Positions 33,601 through 44,140 of a DNA stretch of 64,000 nucleotides are shown in pieces (within the stretch, counting starts at the first letter, position 1; each line of letters begins with the position of its first letter). The notes under the pieces are model-generated. The model was not told the origin of the DNA and searched no databases. It saw only the letters and a program-made list of their open reading frames with translations. Source of the DNA: Cyclaneusma minus (lineage: Eukaryota; Ascomycota; Leotiomycetes; Marthamycetales; Marthamycetaceae); assembly GCA_037179335.1 (NCBI GenBank), contig JAKZHN010000021.1, positions 124,001-188,000 on the forward strand, read 5' to 3'. The translations under genes and the position numbers were made by a program.

Positions 33601-36600
33601 CGACCTTTTCGTTTCTTGGAGTCCAGAGAAATTGCCGGAGCATCTTGCGCGGAGATCTCATAGGGCTCTTCATCGGACTTCTCGGACTTCTCACTGCCAG
33701 TGGCTGAATTGGCAACTGAAGCATCGTTTGCGAGGTAGCGGCGGTCTCAGCTGCGCGATCTAGACGATCTTCTTCGCTATAATCCGACGCATAATCAAAG
33801 TCATCGTAATCTGAATCTTCAGCCTCATACTCGTCAATGACACTGGATGATGGGAGAAGGCTATTGCGAGACGGGATGTTGGATATCTGGAGAAGGCTGG
33901 CAATGTCTGCAAGAGTATTCTCTGCAAACTCTGCCTCGTTATCTCCGTCGAAGTCTTCGTCATAGTCATCAAAGAACGTGGATGAGTATTCTAGCTCCTG
34001 CTGCTGTTGAGACTCCCGGTGCTGTTGAGGCCGAGGGTTTGCTGGTAGTCCATAAGAGCCCCGGAAGACCGGCCCTGATATTAATGACGGGCCAAGCACT
34101 GGCCGATAGACAGCTGAATCAGACTTCTCGCCCCATGGAAATTGGAAGATGCCAAGCGTATCACGTTTATTAGGGAGCGGCAGAGGTTCTTCAACTACGA
34201 GTGGGTTAGCTGTCTGAGTGCAAAGTAAAATCATCGGGGACTTACTGATATCTGGCAGAAAAGTTGCTCGCTTAGACCTTCTCTGCGGTCGTTGTGTTAG
34301 AGGACGGCTTGTAACGCTTTTGGGTCTCGATTTAGAACGCCAAAGACCTGTGACAATTGCAGCCTCTAGGGTTGGGGCCTTAACCCACAACCTCCGGCTA
34401 GTAATTGACAGTTCGTGGAGTTGTCGTCGAACGGATGGCCTCAACGATTGTGCTGGGGCCTCAGGCGAATTATCTTGTAGGTCTGAAGATCCGTAGTGGT
34501 GAGACCATAGAAGTCCATCCGAAAAGTGCTGGGGCGCTGATCTCATCGTCCAAAGTTGTTTGATGTCGGGCTCCGAGAACGAATCGGGGGTTGGTAGAGA
34601 CCCCGAGTACTTCTGGTTGGTCAGCACCTCAACCCCGGCTTCCGACTCGATGTCTGTCGATGACCCTTCACTCTCGGGAGGCGTAGGACTTCCGAGTTGT
34701 GCTTTATTCATAGACAGAAAATTGACGCTTCGGTTTTTCAGAAGGTCTGGCGCGTTCTCGAGATATTGCATCTGAGCGTCAGCAAGACGCTGTTGCCAAA
34801 CACTTGCTCTTTTAATGTCGGCTTCTTGTGGTGATGGAACCACTAAACTACCACTTGTCGTCGATGCCTTGCTACTCATACGAGGACGTCGAGAAACTCT
34901 GATGCTGCGATTGCTTGATGAGTGCGACGAGTCGCTTGATTGAGAAGCCCTGCGTTGTTCTTTCACCGGCGTTGATGCAGCTGCAGTGGATGCAAAGGTC
35001 GAATTTGAGTCGCGATCGAAATTATGCTGCAAAGCTTGCCACTGGTTCTCTTGCTGCCCCATTTCTTGCTCGAGCGTTTCGAGAAGTTTGGCGCGATCAA
35101 TCATACTGGAAGTTGGACTCTGCCTCATGCTTGTTTCGGGCTTGGGCAGGTTCAGTAGAATGGAGTCTACAGATTGCCCATTTGCAGATTCGAACTTCTT
35201 GAGCTGATTCTGGATTTCTTTGATAGCACGCTCAGTAGAATTGATTGGGACTGGAGATGCATCATGTACGACGACCGTAGCTTTCTTGCCGTTTGATGCG
35301 AGTAACAACGGCGTGGGAGGAGGCATCGTGCGCGTATTACGTTTTGTTAGACGCTTAGAGAAAGCTGGAAGTTCGTCACCAATGCGTCGATGCCATGTGC
35401 TTTCACGATTCGTTGCCTTTGAACTTGACCGACTAAGATTACTGGCCTCTTCTGGATCCAGCATGAAGGTCATGACTTCTGAGTCCTCGTTATCCAAAGG
35501 AGGAGAGTCGGTAGGCAAAGGTATCTGAGGCAACGGCCTGGATGCATCGAGGTTAAGACGAGGGTTTTCTCGCTGAATTGTAGTCGACCTTGCACGAGCC
35601 CTAGTGGACGTGATATCTACTGGCGGAACTGGCGAATGGACGGAAACCCAATCGTCTGTAATGTCATCCAAAATGCTGATGTCTGCGGAAGTTATAGTAT
35701 ATGCTGATTTCGGTTTTGGCAGATTGGTTGGGCTCTTCTCGATTTGAGCTTCATCCTGCATCGGCTTAGGTTCGTTTGGACCTTGTTGATCAGTTGGTAA
35801 GACCCATGACTCCCTAGTTCCATCAGCAAGTTCACGACTAGCACTCGCGCTGAACTGCTGAGTACTCCGTACGGCAACTTTCGAAGGCTTGTCGCCAGTG
35901 AATTTCGTAGCAATCACCGGCTCATCCCCAAAAGATGCTATTGTTGTTCTCTTTGAATCACGGCGGCTCTTGAGTTCCTCTGTCATTGGTTTCTTTTCGG
36001 GCCTTTGTGGTGTCACGAAATTTGACGGAATAGGCGGGATCGATGGAACAGATGATACACGACGAAGTCGACCACGTGATGATGATACGGGTGGAGCTGG
36101 AAATAGCAACTCCATCTTCTCTTCAAAAGTCATACTTTTAGTCCTATTTGGCAAAATTCGGGGTAGTTTGGACGCACTGGTAGGTAGCGGCGCCGGTGGC
36201 AGCGTTTGTGGCAGCGGTGGAAGCGGTGGCAGGTTTGAAGGATCCCCCGGAAGAGCATTGAGAATCGATTTCTTGCGCACAACAGAAGATTCCGACTTGG
36301 TTCGTTTATGATTCGAAGACCCAGATACGTTGCGCCTGTGTTGACCAGGTACCTCACTGGGAAAGATCACCCTGTCTGCATCTGAGATCTTCCTGTAAGG
36401 TCTTGGTCTGTGAATGACCGAACCTCCAGAAGGAGACTTGGGTCCCGCAGGAACACTCACTGCCTCAACTCTCGGAGTCTTTGCAATAATCGCATTTACC
36501 GCAGCGGGATTGTCATAGACAATATCGTTGAGGAGCATGACAGTCGGGGGATTCTGAGCAGGCCCAACACTAGGTGTGGTAAATCGAGGAGCTTTCGGAT

Positions 36601-38404
36601 TGGACGGGAGAGTAGGTCTGCGCGATAACTGGGCTTGGGCCTGTGGGAGTGCCAACTTTTCCTCTGGGTCATCGAAAGCCCTTGGATTTCGGGGTGATCG
36701 TCTCCTGACATCTTCAACACCTGGAGATAAAGAGGCAGAAGTTGTGACGGCAACAGCATCTACAGACAGTCCAGATGCGTCTTGTGCGACGGCGACCGGT
36801 CTCTCTGGCCATGGATCTTGAGAGGTTGCGGGTGCCTGCTTTCTGACAACACTGGTACTTCTGGCCAACCCATCCGAGGCTCTAGTCGGGGGAGGGGGCG
36901 CTGGTCTTTTCGCAACAAGTTGCCTTGCCGCAGCGCTCCGTCGTCTTTCCTTTTCCTTCTCAGCGGCAGTTGCAAGATCAATCGTAGCCATCCGAGTGAA
37001 AGGGGCGGCATTCGGGGAAGATGGTTCGTTCATGATTGGCTGAGAGATGTTGACTTTGCTGATGCTAGGCTTGGCGTCTGATTTCGAGCTATTGAATAAC
37101 AATCTTTTCTGCTGTGGGGTCGGTTTTGGGATTGGCCGGACTGCTGCTGCTGCTATTATATTGGTCGTGGAATACGCAAGTGGAGCAGTCATAGACCTGG
37201 GGATTCTGATTTGGTCACTCCGGGGAATTCGTAGTTCGGAGCCACCCGCATCTACCTCTACGGCTCGCACAACCGTATTGCCACGCTTCTTGGATTCCTT
37301 CTCTTCAAGTGAAGCAAGCGCTTGAGGCATAGGAGCAGGCGAGGTAGCCTGTGATGCCGAAGGATTGACCACAAACAGGCTTCTGGTATTCTGCCAGCCG
37401 GGCGGGTCGACGGGCGACCCATCGTCCTCCGAAACCGACGCCCTTTGGGGTGGAGTACCGAATGGCGAGAGAGCTTCGGGACTGCCTATTCTTTCTTCCC
37501 GCCCTGAGAGTAATTGGCCCCCAAATATAGCCACGATACCTGAATATTGTTAAATACATATTCAAAGGCGCTGTTCCATTTTGCTTGGTACGCACCGACT
37601 AGTACTTGGAGTCCCGTTGCTGGCATACTCGTCTTGATCAACAATATGATGGACTCTAACCCGAGAAGCATGGGTACGCTCGTCTAAGTCCTCATTGTTA
37701 GCCCTGAATCAGCAATATATCTTGTACACATGGACTTACACCCATCCAGATGGCCAACCCCACCACAGAAATGGCGAGTGCTCTACTCTGTTCCTGGTTG
37801 GTTTCTGACCGACCGTCGCTCATTGCTGCCCACAAACCAAGAGTGAAGAAGCGTATAAGGATGATTCCGAGGATGATGCCGTCCAGAGCCAAGACAGCTA
37901 TCGAGACGGGAAGTAGCTCGGAGCGCGCGACACAGACGGGTTCGAATTGAGGCCTCGTGAATCCTACGAAAACTCCCCCTCCAACTCCTCTGATCACCAG
38001 TAGCGCTGCAAAGCCATTTCGCTCTAGTGCTGACTTCGTGGATTGTCCAAGAGACCAAAGTATAAATCCTTCTATCGCGACCCTCGCGGCTTGGTCGAAA
38101 GTGGTTGAGAGAATGAGGGTCGCCTGGCATATCATGGGTTGGTCCGAAGGTAGTAGAAAATTAACGAAATTAAATAGGGCCCATAGAGCTGCAAAGGATA
38201 TGAAGACCGAGAGGACCAGCCTCCGCCGGTCCTGCCACAGGCTCGTTGTGTGACCATTGAGGAATATAAGTAGGCCTCCTAGTGCTGCCTGCAGCAGCAG
38301 TCCGCTGTTGAAAAACTAATTAGTATTCCAGCTAACATCGAGAAGGGCATTACTCACAAAGTAAATGCGCCTACAAGAGTCTGGACAGGATCTGGGATCG
38401 ACAT
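30683..38404 (-). CDS. Giant multi-pass membrane protein with LW-motif tail
   Basis: ATG 38404 (MSIPDPVQTLVGAF). Five exons: 38404-38358, 38304-37740, 37683-37596, 37539-34246 and 34194-30683; introns 53, 56, 56 and 51 nt. The last intron is in-frame but has perfect signals (GTAAGT, GCTAAC, GTAG). Product about 2,501 residues. Residues about 15-260 contain some seven hydrophobic helices, such as FGLLLQAALGGLLIFLNG, LVLSVFISFAALWALFNFV, IAVLALDGIILGIILIRFF and ISVVGLAIWMG. The remaining 2,200 residues are Pro/Ser/Arg-rich, low in hydrophobics and probably disordered. The tail holds at least ten motifs of the form LxSxxLW (ESRDLWS, QSRNLWN, ESQELWT, ASDGLWD), tandem 90-residue units with GLPQP...W...YQ.ATGI, three 24-residue DWEDALEEAVxASYS units and two 60-residue C-terminal units. 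I recognise no family. The layout suggests a membrane-anchored scaffold; that role is inference. Confidence 0.8.
31195..31395 (-). repeat. Three tandem DWEDALEEAV coding repeats
   Basis: Three consecutive units of about 24 codons encode AVSxxxWE(D/E)AL(E/V)(E/D)A(V/L)xASYSxPK. On the plus strand each unit shows GAGTAGCTGGCA-like and TCCTCCCAGT stretches. Unit-to-unit identity is high, pointing to recent expansion inside the giant gene. Confidence 0.8.
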
Positions 38405-39526
38405 GGTTCCAGACCACAGTGAAGGGCGCAAGAAATGGGAAAACCCCAGTCAATGGGCGACACAAGGGAAGTATTAAAGGCAAGTAAAACTCATTATGGG
38501 AGATGTACTCGACGGTACGTTGCTGTTTGTGCCGGCGACAACAAACATGTCCGTATCCGGGAGTGCGGGAGAGAAGATGGAAAGTTGGATCTGTGACCAA
38601 GTACAAAGGAGATGGAACTGATGGCTCACAGAGTCAAGGGCCTCAAGGCTCACGAAAGGACTGGGGCTCGGGGTCCTCATGGGCAAGAGGATCGAAAACG
38701 ACACCCACACAAGTCCGAGGCCGCTGACTAGACCGGGGAGCTGGGAGGCAAAGAACCTACATCTCTTGCACACTGGAACTTCGCTCAAACATGGTAGGCG
38801 GCCGGCACGTACAGCTTCTCGTATTGCACAGCAGCCCTTGGTGGAGAGGTGTGGGGGATCAGCCCGTGCGAGTTTTGTCGTCAGGCTTTCGAAACCCGCT
38901 GAGTTTCGAGTCTTCGACTGCTTGGCAACAGCGCTGACGCGAACGCGTCGGAGGACGAGAGCCAGCGAAGAGGTGGCATGATTCTGTCGACTGCGCCAAG
39001 AGCGAGCCCAAAATAAGCATGCAGAAATGCAAGTCCGTCTGCGCGGGTGTCGTCTTCTCTGTATGAAGGTATTTCACGAGATGATGAGATGAAAGTAGTC
39101 GTGGAGGTTCCGCTCGGACGACATTATTTTTTACGTTGACCGGAGGCCGGGGGATCAATTTTCCGCGTGAACAGCAAAGATTTCCATGTCAGCACGCCAA
39201 AACTACCCACCTACTACATAGTCACAGACACAGGTTTTAACGTGCGATAAGACGGCCATTCATTCTTGATATAGCGATTTTGGACGCCTGCTAAGCTGCT
39301 AAGCTGCTCCTATCCCAGACCGCGAACGAACCGGAACCTTTGAAAGTCACAAAGTCGATATCGAGGCGGGGGTAAGACTGGACACTATCGACCGCAGAAT
39401 CCACCCTCCGCTTGGCAGTCCTTCCGAAGCTACCTTGATTCCGATGATGCCGCAGCAGAAGCTCAGAACCATGCTCTTTTGTGAGCTTCGCCCATGGTGC
39501 GAGCAGCAGGGAGACAGTGACCCTAT
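38405..39526. other. Intergenic region between giant gene and RBR gene
   Basis: Upstream region of the giant membrane-protein gene and 3' flank of the RBR gene, both on the minus strand. No further gene is supported. Confidence 0.4.
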
Positions 39527-40961
39527 CTAGAGTCTGTTGTCTCGGCATCGGCGGCATACGCGGATTAGACACTGGTCGCATTGCAACGTGAAAACCTCCA
39601 TATTCGCGCGGCAATTATCGCACGTATAAGGACCACGTCTGAAGGTATAATCAGGGTGATTGCACTCATGACGCTGGCGAAGCTGGCGACGAACGCGACG
39701 CACGCGGTGCTGTCTGGCTAGGCCCCGCAGAGGAACTGGGTCTTGATCGACGATGCCTTCAGCGCGTCCGATAAGATGGGCCTCGTCCCATTGAGGACAT
39801 TCACAGGTCTTCCAATCTTTGCCGCATACGTAGCACCATTCGGCTTTGCAGACGCAACTACCGCCTGTCAGTGTTGTGTTCACGAATGTAGAATACAGCA
39901 GCACTTACGTTATGTGGTTGCAGCCCATGGCCCAATTCCACCATCCTGCGACATTCAACACATCTCTTCCAGCCGTTCTCCTCTGCCATTTCGAGGACAT
40001 GCTTCGCGGCTTCGTCTTCTCCGCATCCTTCTCCAAAGTGCGACTCTCGCTTGCATAGGCTGCAGGTCACCTGGAAGCACTTGGGGCAAACGGCGCTGTT
40101 CTGAGAAATGTCTTCGGGGTTGATGAAGGTGGAGCATCTGGGAGCGGAACAGTAGGTTCGGTCTTTCGTCTCGAATTCGACCTTCTTCTCTGAAAAGGTT
40201 CGCTTGATCTCTTGTGTGAGGAAGTGTCGGACAGTTGTAACGGGGATCGTCTTGCGGCAGCAGCGGGGAGGATACAAAGTCACATCGACGGTCGCGACCT
40301 CAAAGAGGCTCTGCAGGCACTCGCTGCAGTAAGCGTGGCTGCATGGCACCAAAGCAGTCTCGTAGAAGGGGATCCGCTCTTGGCACGCAATACACACGCG
40401 CTTCGACTCAGCGATGTCTTCCCGGGATCGAACAGAGCGAACGGATTTTCCTCCCTCTGACTCAGCAGTAGAGGCGCCGAGGTTGAGGACTGACAAAGCG
40501 GAAAAGGTATCGTCGATTTGTTTTGGCTCTGCACTGGTGGCATTGTGGGGAGGTGGCATATAGCCTGCAAGTCTGAAGGCAGCATGTCGGTCTCTAGCTG
40601 CAGCTTCTTCCTCTGTCAGATGTCCTGTGATGAGCTCCGAGTCGGTTTCCACAGCTTCCGCGATACTGAGCGCTAGACGGCGGTCTGCGCTGACGGCGCC
40701 GTATCTGTGACTCTCTTCGTTGTGGACGTAGACAGCATACTCCTCGTCGTATCGGCCCCAAGCATTACTTCGGTCCCAAAGGCCACTCATAGCTTCACCG
40801 GCACGCGAAGCACCACTCCAGCGTTCGCCGTACCAGCCTTGCTCTGCTTCATCAGAGTTGTAGTATTGGGAATCATGTTCGAAATGTCGGGAAGCAGGGC
40901 GCTCTCTTGCAGAACTGGGTCCAGCAGCTGGATTACCAGGTGTGCCTGTTCTTGAGTACAT
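39527..40961 (-). pseudogene. RBR-type E3 ubiquitin ligase gene with a frameshift at the catalytic Cys
   Basis: Exon 1 40961-39909, intron 39908-39858 (51 nt, GTAAGT...CGGTAG), exon 2 39857-39527; summed exon length is 3n+1. Residues 95-135 carry an AVETDSELITGHLTEEE segment shared with the neighbour at 41460. RING1 is at C190-C235 (CIACQERIPFYETALVPCSHAYC), IBR at about 251-313, RING2 from C334 (GWKRCVECRRMVELGHG). The expected continuation GCNHIT-CVCKAEWCYVCG exists one base out of frame: GGGCTGC at 39926-39920 has one base too many just before the catalytic Cys codon. Downstream the frame is intact to the usual fungal Cys-rich C-terminus (YTCDNCRANMEVF...CRRCRDNRL). So the gene is a recent pseudogene, or the base is an assembly error. 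No intron can repair it, as only about 30 nt separate the in-frame Cys pairs. Confidence 0.8.
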
Positions 40962-41459
40962 TTTTCGGCGGCTGACTTGTGGTTCAGGACATGACGTTGA
41001 AAAGTGGAGGAGAAGAGGGGAGTGAAGAGGAGCGAGTTAGAGTCTCGAGATATTTTCATGCCTCGCCTCTCATCGTAGTCCGAGGTCAGTTTGAGGCGGT
41101 GTCGTTGCCTGGTTGAGGTATCTTCTTGCCTTTGCGCTAATTAGATGTTTTCCGGCACTTATCCTAACCGAGCACATTCACTCGAAATTTCACATTTCCA
41201 TGGGATTTACGGATATGAGACCTTCACTTCAGAATTCCGGTACTTAAACTTCTTACAAAACGAGCACAAAGATGGACAATTGGAGAGGCAGACGGCTGTT
41301 TGTGTTTGATGGATAGGTAATGATCTCAGCATATCATGCCAAGCTCCCATATCATCAGCTGAATTGGCAAGTCATTCGCTGCTCTCCATTCGCCCAGAAA
41401 CCCCCCTACATGCCCAGCTTCACCGATTGGCATGTGTTTCTATCCGTATCCCAAGTCAG

Positions 41460-42401
41460 TCACTTGTATGCGTCGGAAGAACCGTCGGCCAGTTCACGGG
41501 CAAAACGATGGTCGGCAGCAGCTTCCTCCTCAGCAAGTAGCCTCTCAATCAGCTCCGCATCGGTCTCAACAGCCCTCACTAAGCTGAGCCCCTTTCTATG
41601 GTCCTGTTTGGCTGTGTTGAGGTAGTAGTGGCATTCCTCTTCGTGGAGCTTCGTCGCAAGCTGCTCGTCGGTCAAGGTCTTGCCTGGAATCATTCGTGCC
41701 AGGTTGTCGGCGTGTTCTATGTAAGACGATTCTGGAGGCTTTTGACTGTTACGCTTTTGGAGACTGAGCTCTTCGAAATGGAGCTTCATGGCAAGCACCT
41801 CGTCGTCAAAAGTCTCTTTCTTGACACGTTGGTGGTGGTCAGCGGCGCCGCACCGATCAAGCTCTTCGATGTGAAGTTTGATGGCCAACTCCTCATCACC
41901 GAGAGCTTCCTCCTGAGCATCTTCATTGTGAATGTCGCGTCTCACTGGGCTGAGCGTTTGATGATTATGGGCGCTGGCACTGGCACTGGCACAGGCGTGC
42001 TGTGCTGTTTCCTCTCTCTGAAGCCTTCGAGCGATCTCTTCGTCGTTGCGGGTATCCTCATATTCGATGATATTCTGATCGAAGCGGACCGCCTTCTTCT
42101 TGCCGCTGCTTTTGCTCTGGTGGTCATCGACTGTCTTGCTTTTACCCTTGTCCTTGGGCTTATTCACACCTTCGGTCGTATTTTCGCCAGCTTCATCCTC
42201 CTGTTGCGTTCGGTAGCGATCCGGTGTTGTAGGGTGCATGGCTGAAGGCACGCCGGCCCAGTGCCCACTGTCCCAGACACTGCTTGTGTCAGACGCAGTG
42301 TCTGGGAAGTCGCCCTTGGTGCCGCGCTCGAGATCCTCGCGGGAGATGTTGCCTCTTGGTGAGCTGGGCCCAGCCGGCGAGCTACCATCGCCGGGCGCCA
42401 T
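41460..42401 (-). CDS. RBR-related protein with N-terminal repeats only (no RING)
   Basis: Single exon from ATG 42401; about 313 residues. It contains four related helical motifs: DEELAIKLHIEELD, DEVLAMKLHFEELS, DEQLATKLHEEECH and DAELIERLLAEEE. They resemble the EExLAxxLQxEE segments, reminiscent of ubiquitin-interacting helices, that precede the RBR domain in many fungal E3 ligases. The last segment (LSLVRAVETDAELIERLLAEEEAAADHRFARELADG) aligns with residues 95-135 of the RBR gene at 39.5-41 kb. The protein then stops right where RING1 would begin. Upstream flanks of the two genes also share GACAATTGGAGA-type sequence (about 41275 and 42795), so they are tandem duplicates. It may bind ubiquitin without ligating it; that is inference. 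Confidence 0.65.
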   Translation of the reverse strand: MAPGDGSSPAGPSSPRGNISREDLERGTKGDFPDTASDTSSVWDSGHWAGVPSAMHPTTPDRYRTQQEDEAGENTTEGVNKPKDKGKSKTVDDHQSKSSGKKKAVRFDQNIIEYEDTRNDEEIARRLQREETAQHACASASASAHNHQTLSPVRRDIHNEDAQEEALGDEELAIKLHIEELDRCGAADHHQRVKKETFDDEVLAMKLHFEELSLQKRNSQKPPESSYIEHADNLARMIPGKTLTDEQLATKLHEEECHYYLNTAKQDHRKGLSLVRAVETDAELIERLLAEEEAAADHRFARELADGSSDAYK

Positions 42402-43241
42402 CGTTGCGATTGGCGAGATGCCCAAGACCGGCTGCGCTGTTTTCGATCTCTAGAATGGAGGCCGGGACTGTCGGAAATGGAGGCCGTGATTCGATTATGA
42501 GGGTGAAGACTAGGTGAGGTCGCGGACGAGGACTGGGGGTCTGGCAACGGTGAACTGAAAATCAGAAAAATCGGTCGCTCTTACAAGGACGCATTGTGAC
42601 ATTGGCTCTAGAGAATTTTCATTTCCCGTGTTTACACTGATTGTTTAGTTTTCCTGTCATTTCTAGTTTTCTTGTCGTTTACAGCCATATTCGGTGATAT
42701 CTTCTCACCCTTAAGGCAACCTGGAAGCTTCAAGATCTGGAATTTTACCTCAAAAATCAGATTCAGTCTCACAAGGCCAGCACACAGATCGACAATTGGA
42801 GATGCAACCTGTCAGGTATTGGGATGGTCTACAGCGGAATGGTAACCTGCGATGCTGTTTAGTTTGCTTAATGCTGGCAGATCTCCAGCAATCACGACAG
42901 CTTGAACTTGCAGCTGATGGAGCATTCATATGGGGTGTCTCGGTGTCTACAATCTGACGCCAATCATCAAGTTTTTTTTTCTGTGAATATCATTTGCCAA
43001 GTTTCTGTGAATTGAAAGCACTTGAACCTAGAGTAAGAGCACTCAGCCGTTCACAGGATCTGCTCCTCGAATCCGTATACCTCCCTATTGAGAGCAAACC
43101 ATTATTGTTTGAACATTTGCAACCTTCAAGAGCCATGTATTGCTCACAGCAGTACTCGTTCTGACCATAACAAGTCTTTCTGGCAGCCATCAAACCCAGG
43201 AGGACATTCAGTTCTGACGAGCACGAACCCTCTACGAAGCC
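42402..43241. other. Intergenic region inside the RBR cluster
   Basis: No gene is seen. GCACACAGATCGACAATTGGAGATGC at about 42780 parallels GCACAAAGATGGACAATTGGAGAGGC at about 41265, the matching upstream flank of the neighbouring RBR gene. Confidence 0.5.
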
Positions 43242-43947
43242 CTAGAACATGTCTGTACGCAACCACTCCAGAGTTTCCGCACGACACCTAGTGATTTGAC
43301 GATCGCCGTCGGCCCTGGCTCGGTACATATCGAGCATCTTTCCAGGGATGAACAACTGACCAGTCTCGAGGATGCGGTCTTCATCAACAAACTCACAGTC
43401 GCAGGTCTTCCATTCTGCACCACAAAGGTAACAGAATTCCGCCTTGCACTCACAGCTTCACAGTATTAGCTTGGAATCTTCCATGTAAAGGGTATATCAG
43501 TATTAGCTTGGAATCTTCCATGTAAAGGGTATATCAGCAAAGGGAATCAACTTACAAGGCATGGTTCTCTCTGGTGTAGACCTTGACCTCATTGGGACAC
43601 GAGGGGCATTTGGTCCAGCCCTCCTCAGCTGCTTGTCCGCATTCGAAAGCATGAGACATCTGTTTGCACTTCCGACAGGTTGGATCGACACAGCTGAGGT
43701 CAGGGCATTCGGCGATGCCTCGAATGAAGTGGTGGGGATTGAGGAGAGTGTGGCAAGAGTGGCAGTAGGTATCGTCGAATTCTGCGTTGGAGCCCGTGTT
43801 AGAGCAGGAGGTGCTACTGTCCCCGCTGGAGCTCGTGCTGGGGTTCGTCTGGGCACTCATCTGGGCACTCATCTGGGCGCTCATCTGGGTGCTCTTCTGG
43901 GTGCTCATCTGGGGATCCGTCTTGTGGTTTGTTTTGGGGTCCGACAT
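43242..43947 (-). CDS. Truncated RBR-like protein (IBR plus inactive RING2)
   Basis: Exons 43947-43556 and 43455-43242, 201 residues. After a repetitive start (MSAQ units from a 12-bp repeat) it has an IBR-like Cys/His set (DDTYCHSCHTLLNPHHF...LSCVDPTCRKCKQMSHAFECG). RING2 follows: GWTKCPSCPNEVKVYTRENHAFCECKAEFCYLCGAEWKTCDC. RING1 is missing. The RING2 position that is the catalytic Cys in RBR ligases (GCNHxxC) is Glu here (RENHAFC), so thioester chemistry is not expected even if the fold is kept. The 100-nt intron contains a 37-bp tandem duplication and ends in AAG. An overlapping frame upstream encodes a membrane segment, so an alternative longer gene is possible. Confidence 0.65.
43464..43537. 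repeat. 37-bp perfect tandem duplication in an intron
   Basis: Unit starting TATTAGCTTGGAATCTTCCA occurs twice without a mismatch. In the sense of the gene it duplicates the branch-site region (AAGCTAATACTGAT). Removing one copy would leave a 63-nt intron, a normal size here. Confidence 0.9.
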
Positions 43948-44140
43948 GGTGAGGCGTGAATGATGGTGGTGGACGAGGATCCTTGAAGATGGCCCTACTA
44001 CACGCAGGCAGAAACACGCAACCTAGTGTTACGAGAAACAGCAAGGCCAGAGTGCTGATGGTCAATTCCGGCCTCCTTTGACAGAATTGCGCGATATCGC
44101 TGATGGCTGGGTACCTGGGCGACGTCGAGGATTCGGCCAT
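43814..44140 (-). CDS. Small single-pass membrane protein frame, overlapping
   Basis: ATG 44140 gives 108 residues: a polar start, RPELTISTLALLFLVTLGCVFLPA as one clear membrane segment, then a His/Pro/Asp-rich tail (DEHPEEHPDERPDECPDE) encoded by the same 12-bp repeats that code MSAQ units in the RBR-like frame. Either this is its own gene, or it is the 5' part of the RBR-like gene through an unseen splice. Overlap in a different frame makes one of the two frames doubtful. Confidence 0.35.
   Translation of the reverse strand: MAESSTSPRYPAISDIAQFCQRRPELTISTLALLFLVTLGCVFLPACSRAIFKDPRPPPSFTPHHVGPQNKPQDGSPDEHPEEHPDERPDECPDECPDEPQHELQRGQ
43838..43912. repeat. 12-bp tandem repeat (about six units)
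   Basis: Units like CATCTGGGCACT/CATCTGGGCGCT on the plus strand. Being a multiple of three, the repeat is open in several frames and codes MSAQ or DECP units. Confidence 0.8.

Noticed and set aside
37925..37960. GGGTTCGAATTGAGG resembling a tRNA B box
   Set aside because: It lies inside the second exon of the membrane protein, with no tRNA arms around it.
41598..42245. Plus-strand frame of 215 codons opposite the RBR-related gene
   Set aside because: Antisense shadow of a repetitive, charged coding region; hydrophobic look comes from complementing Glu/Lys codons.
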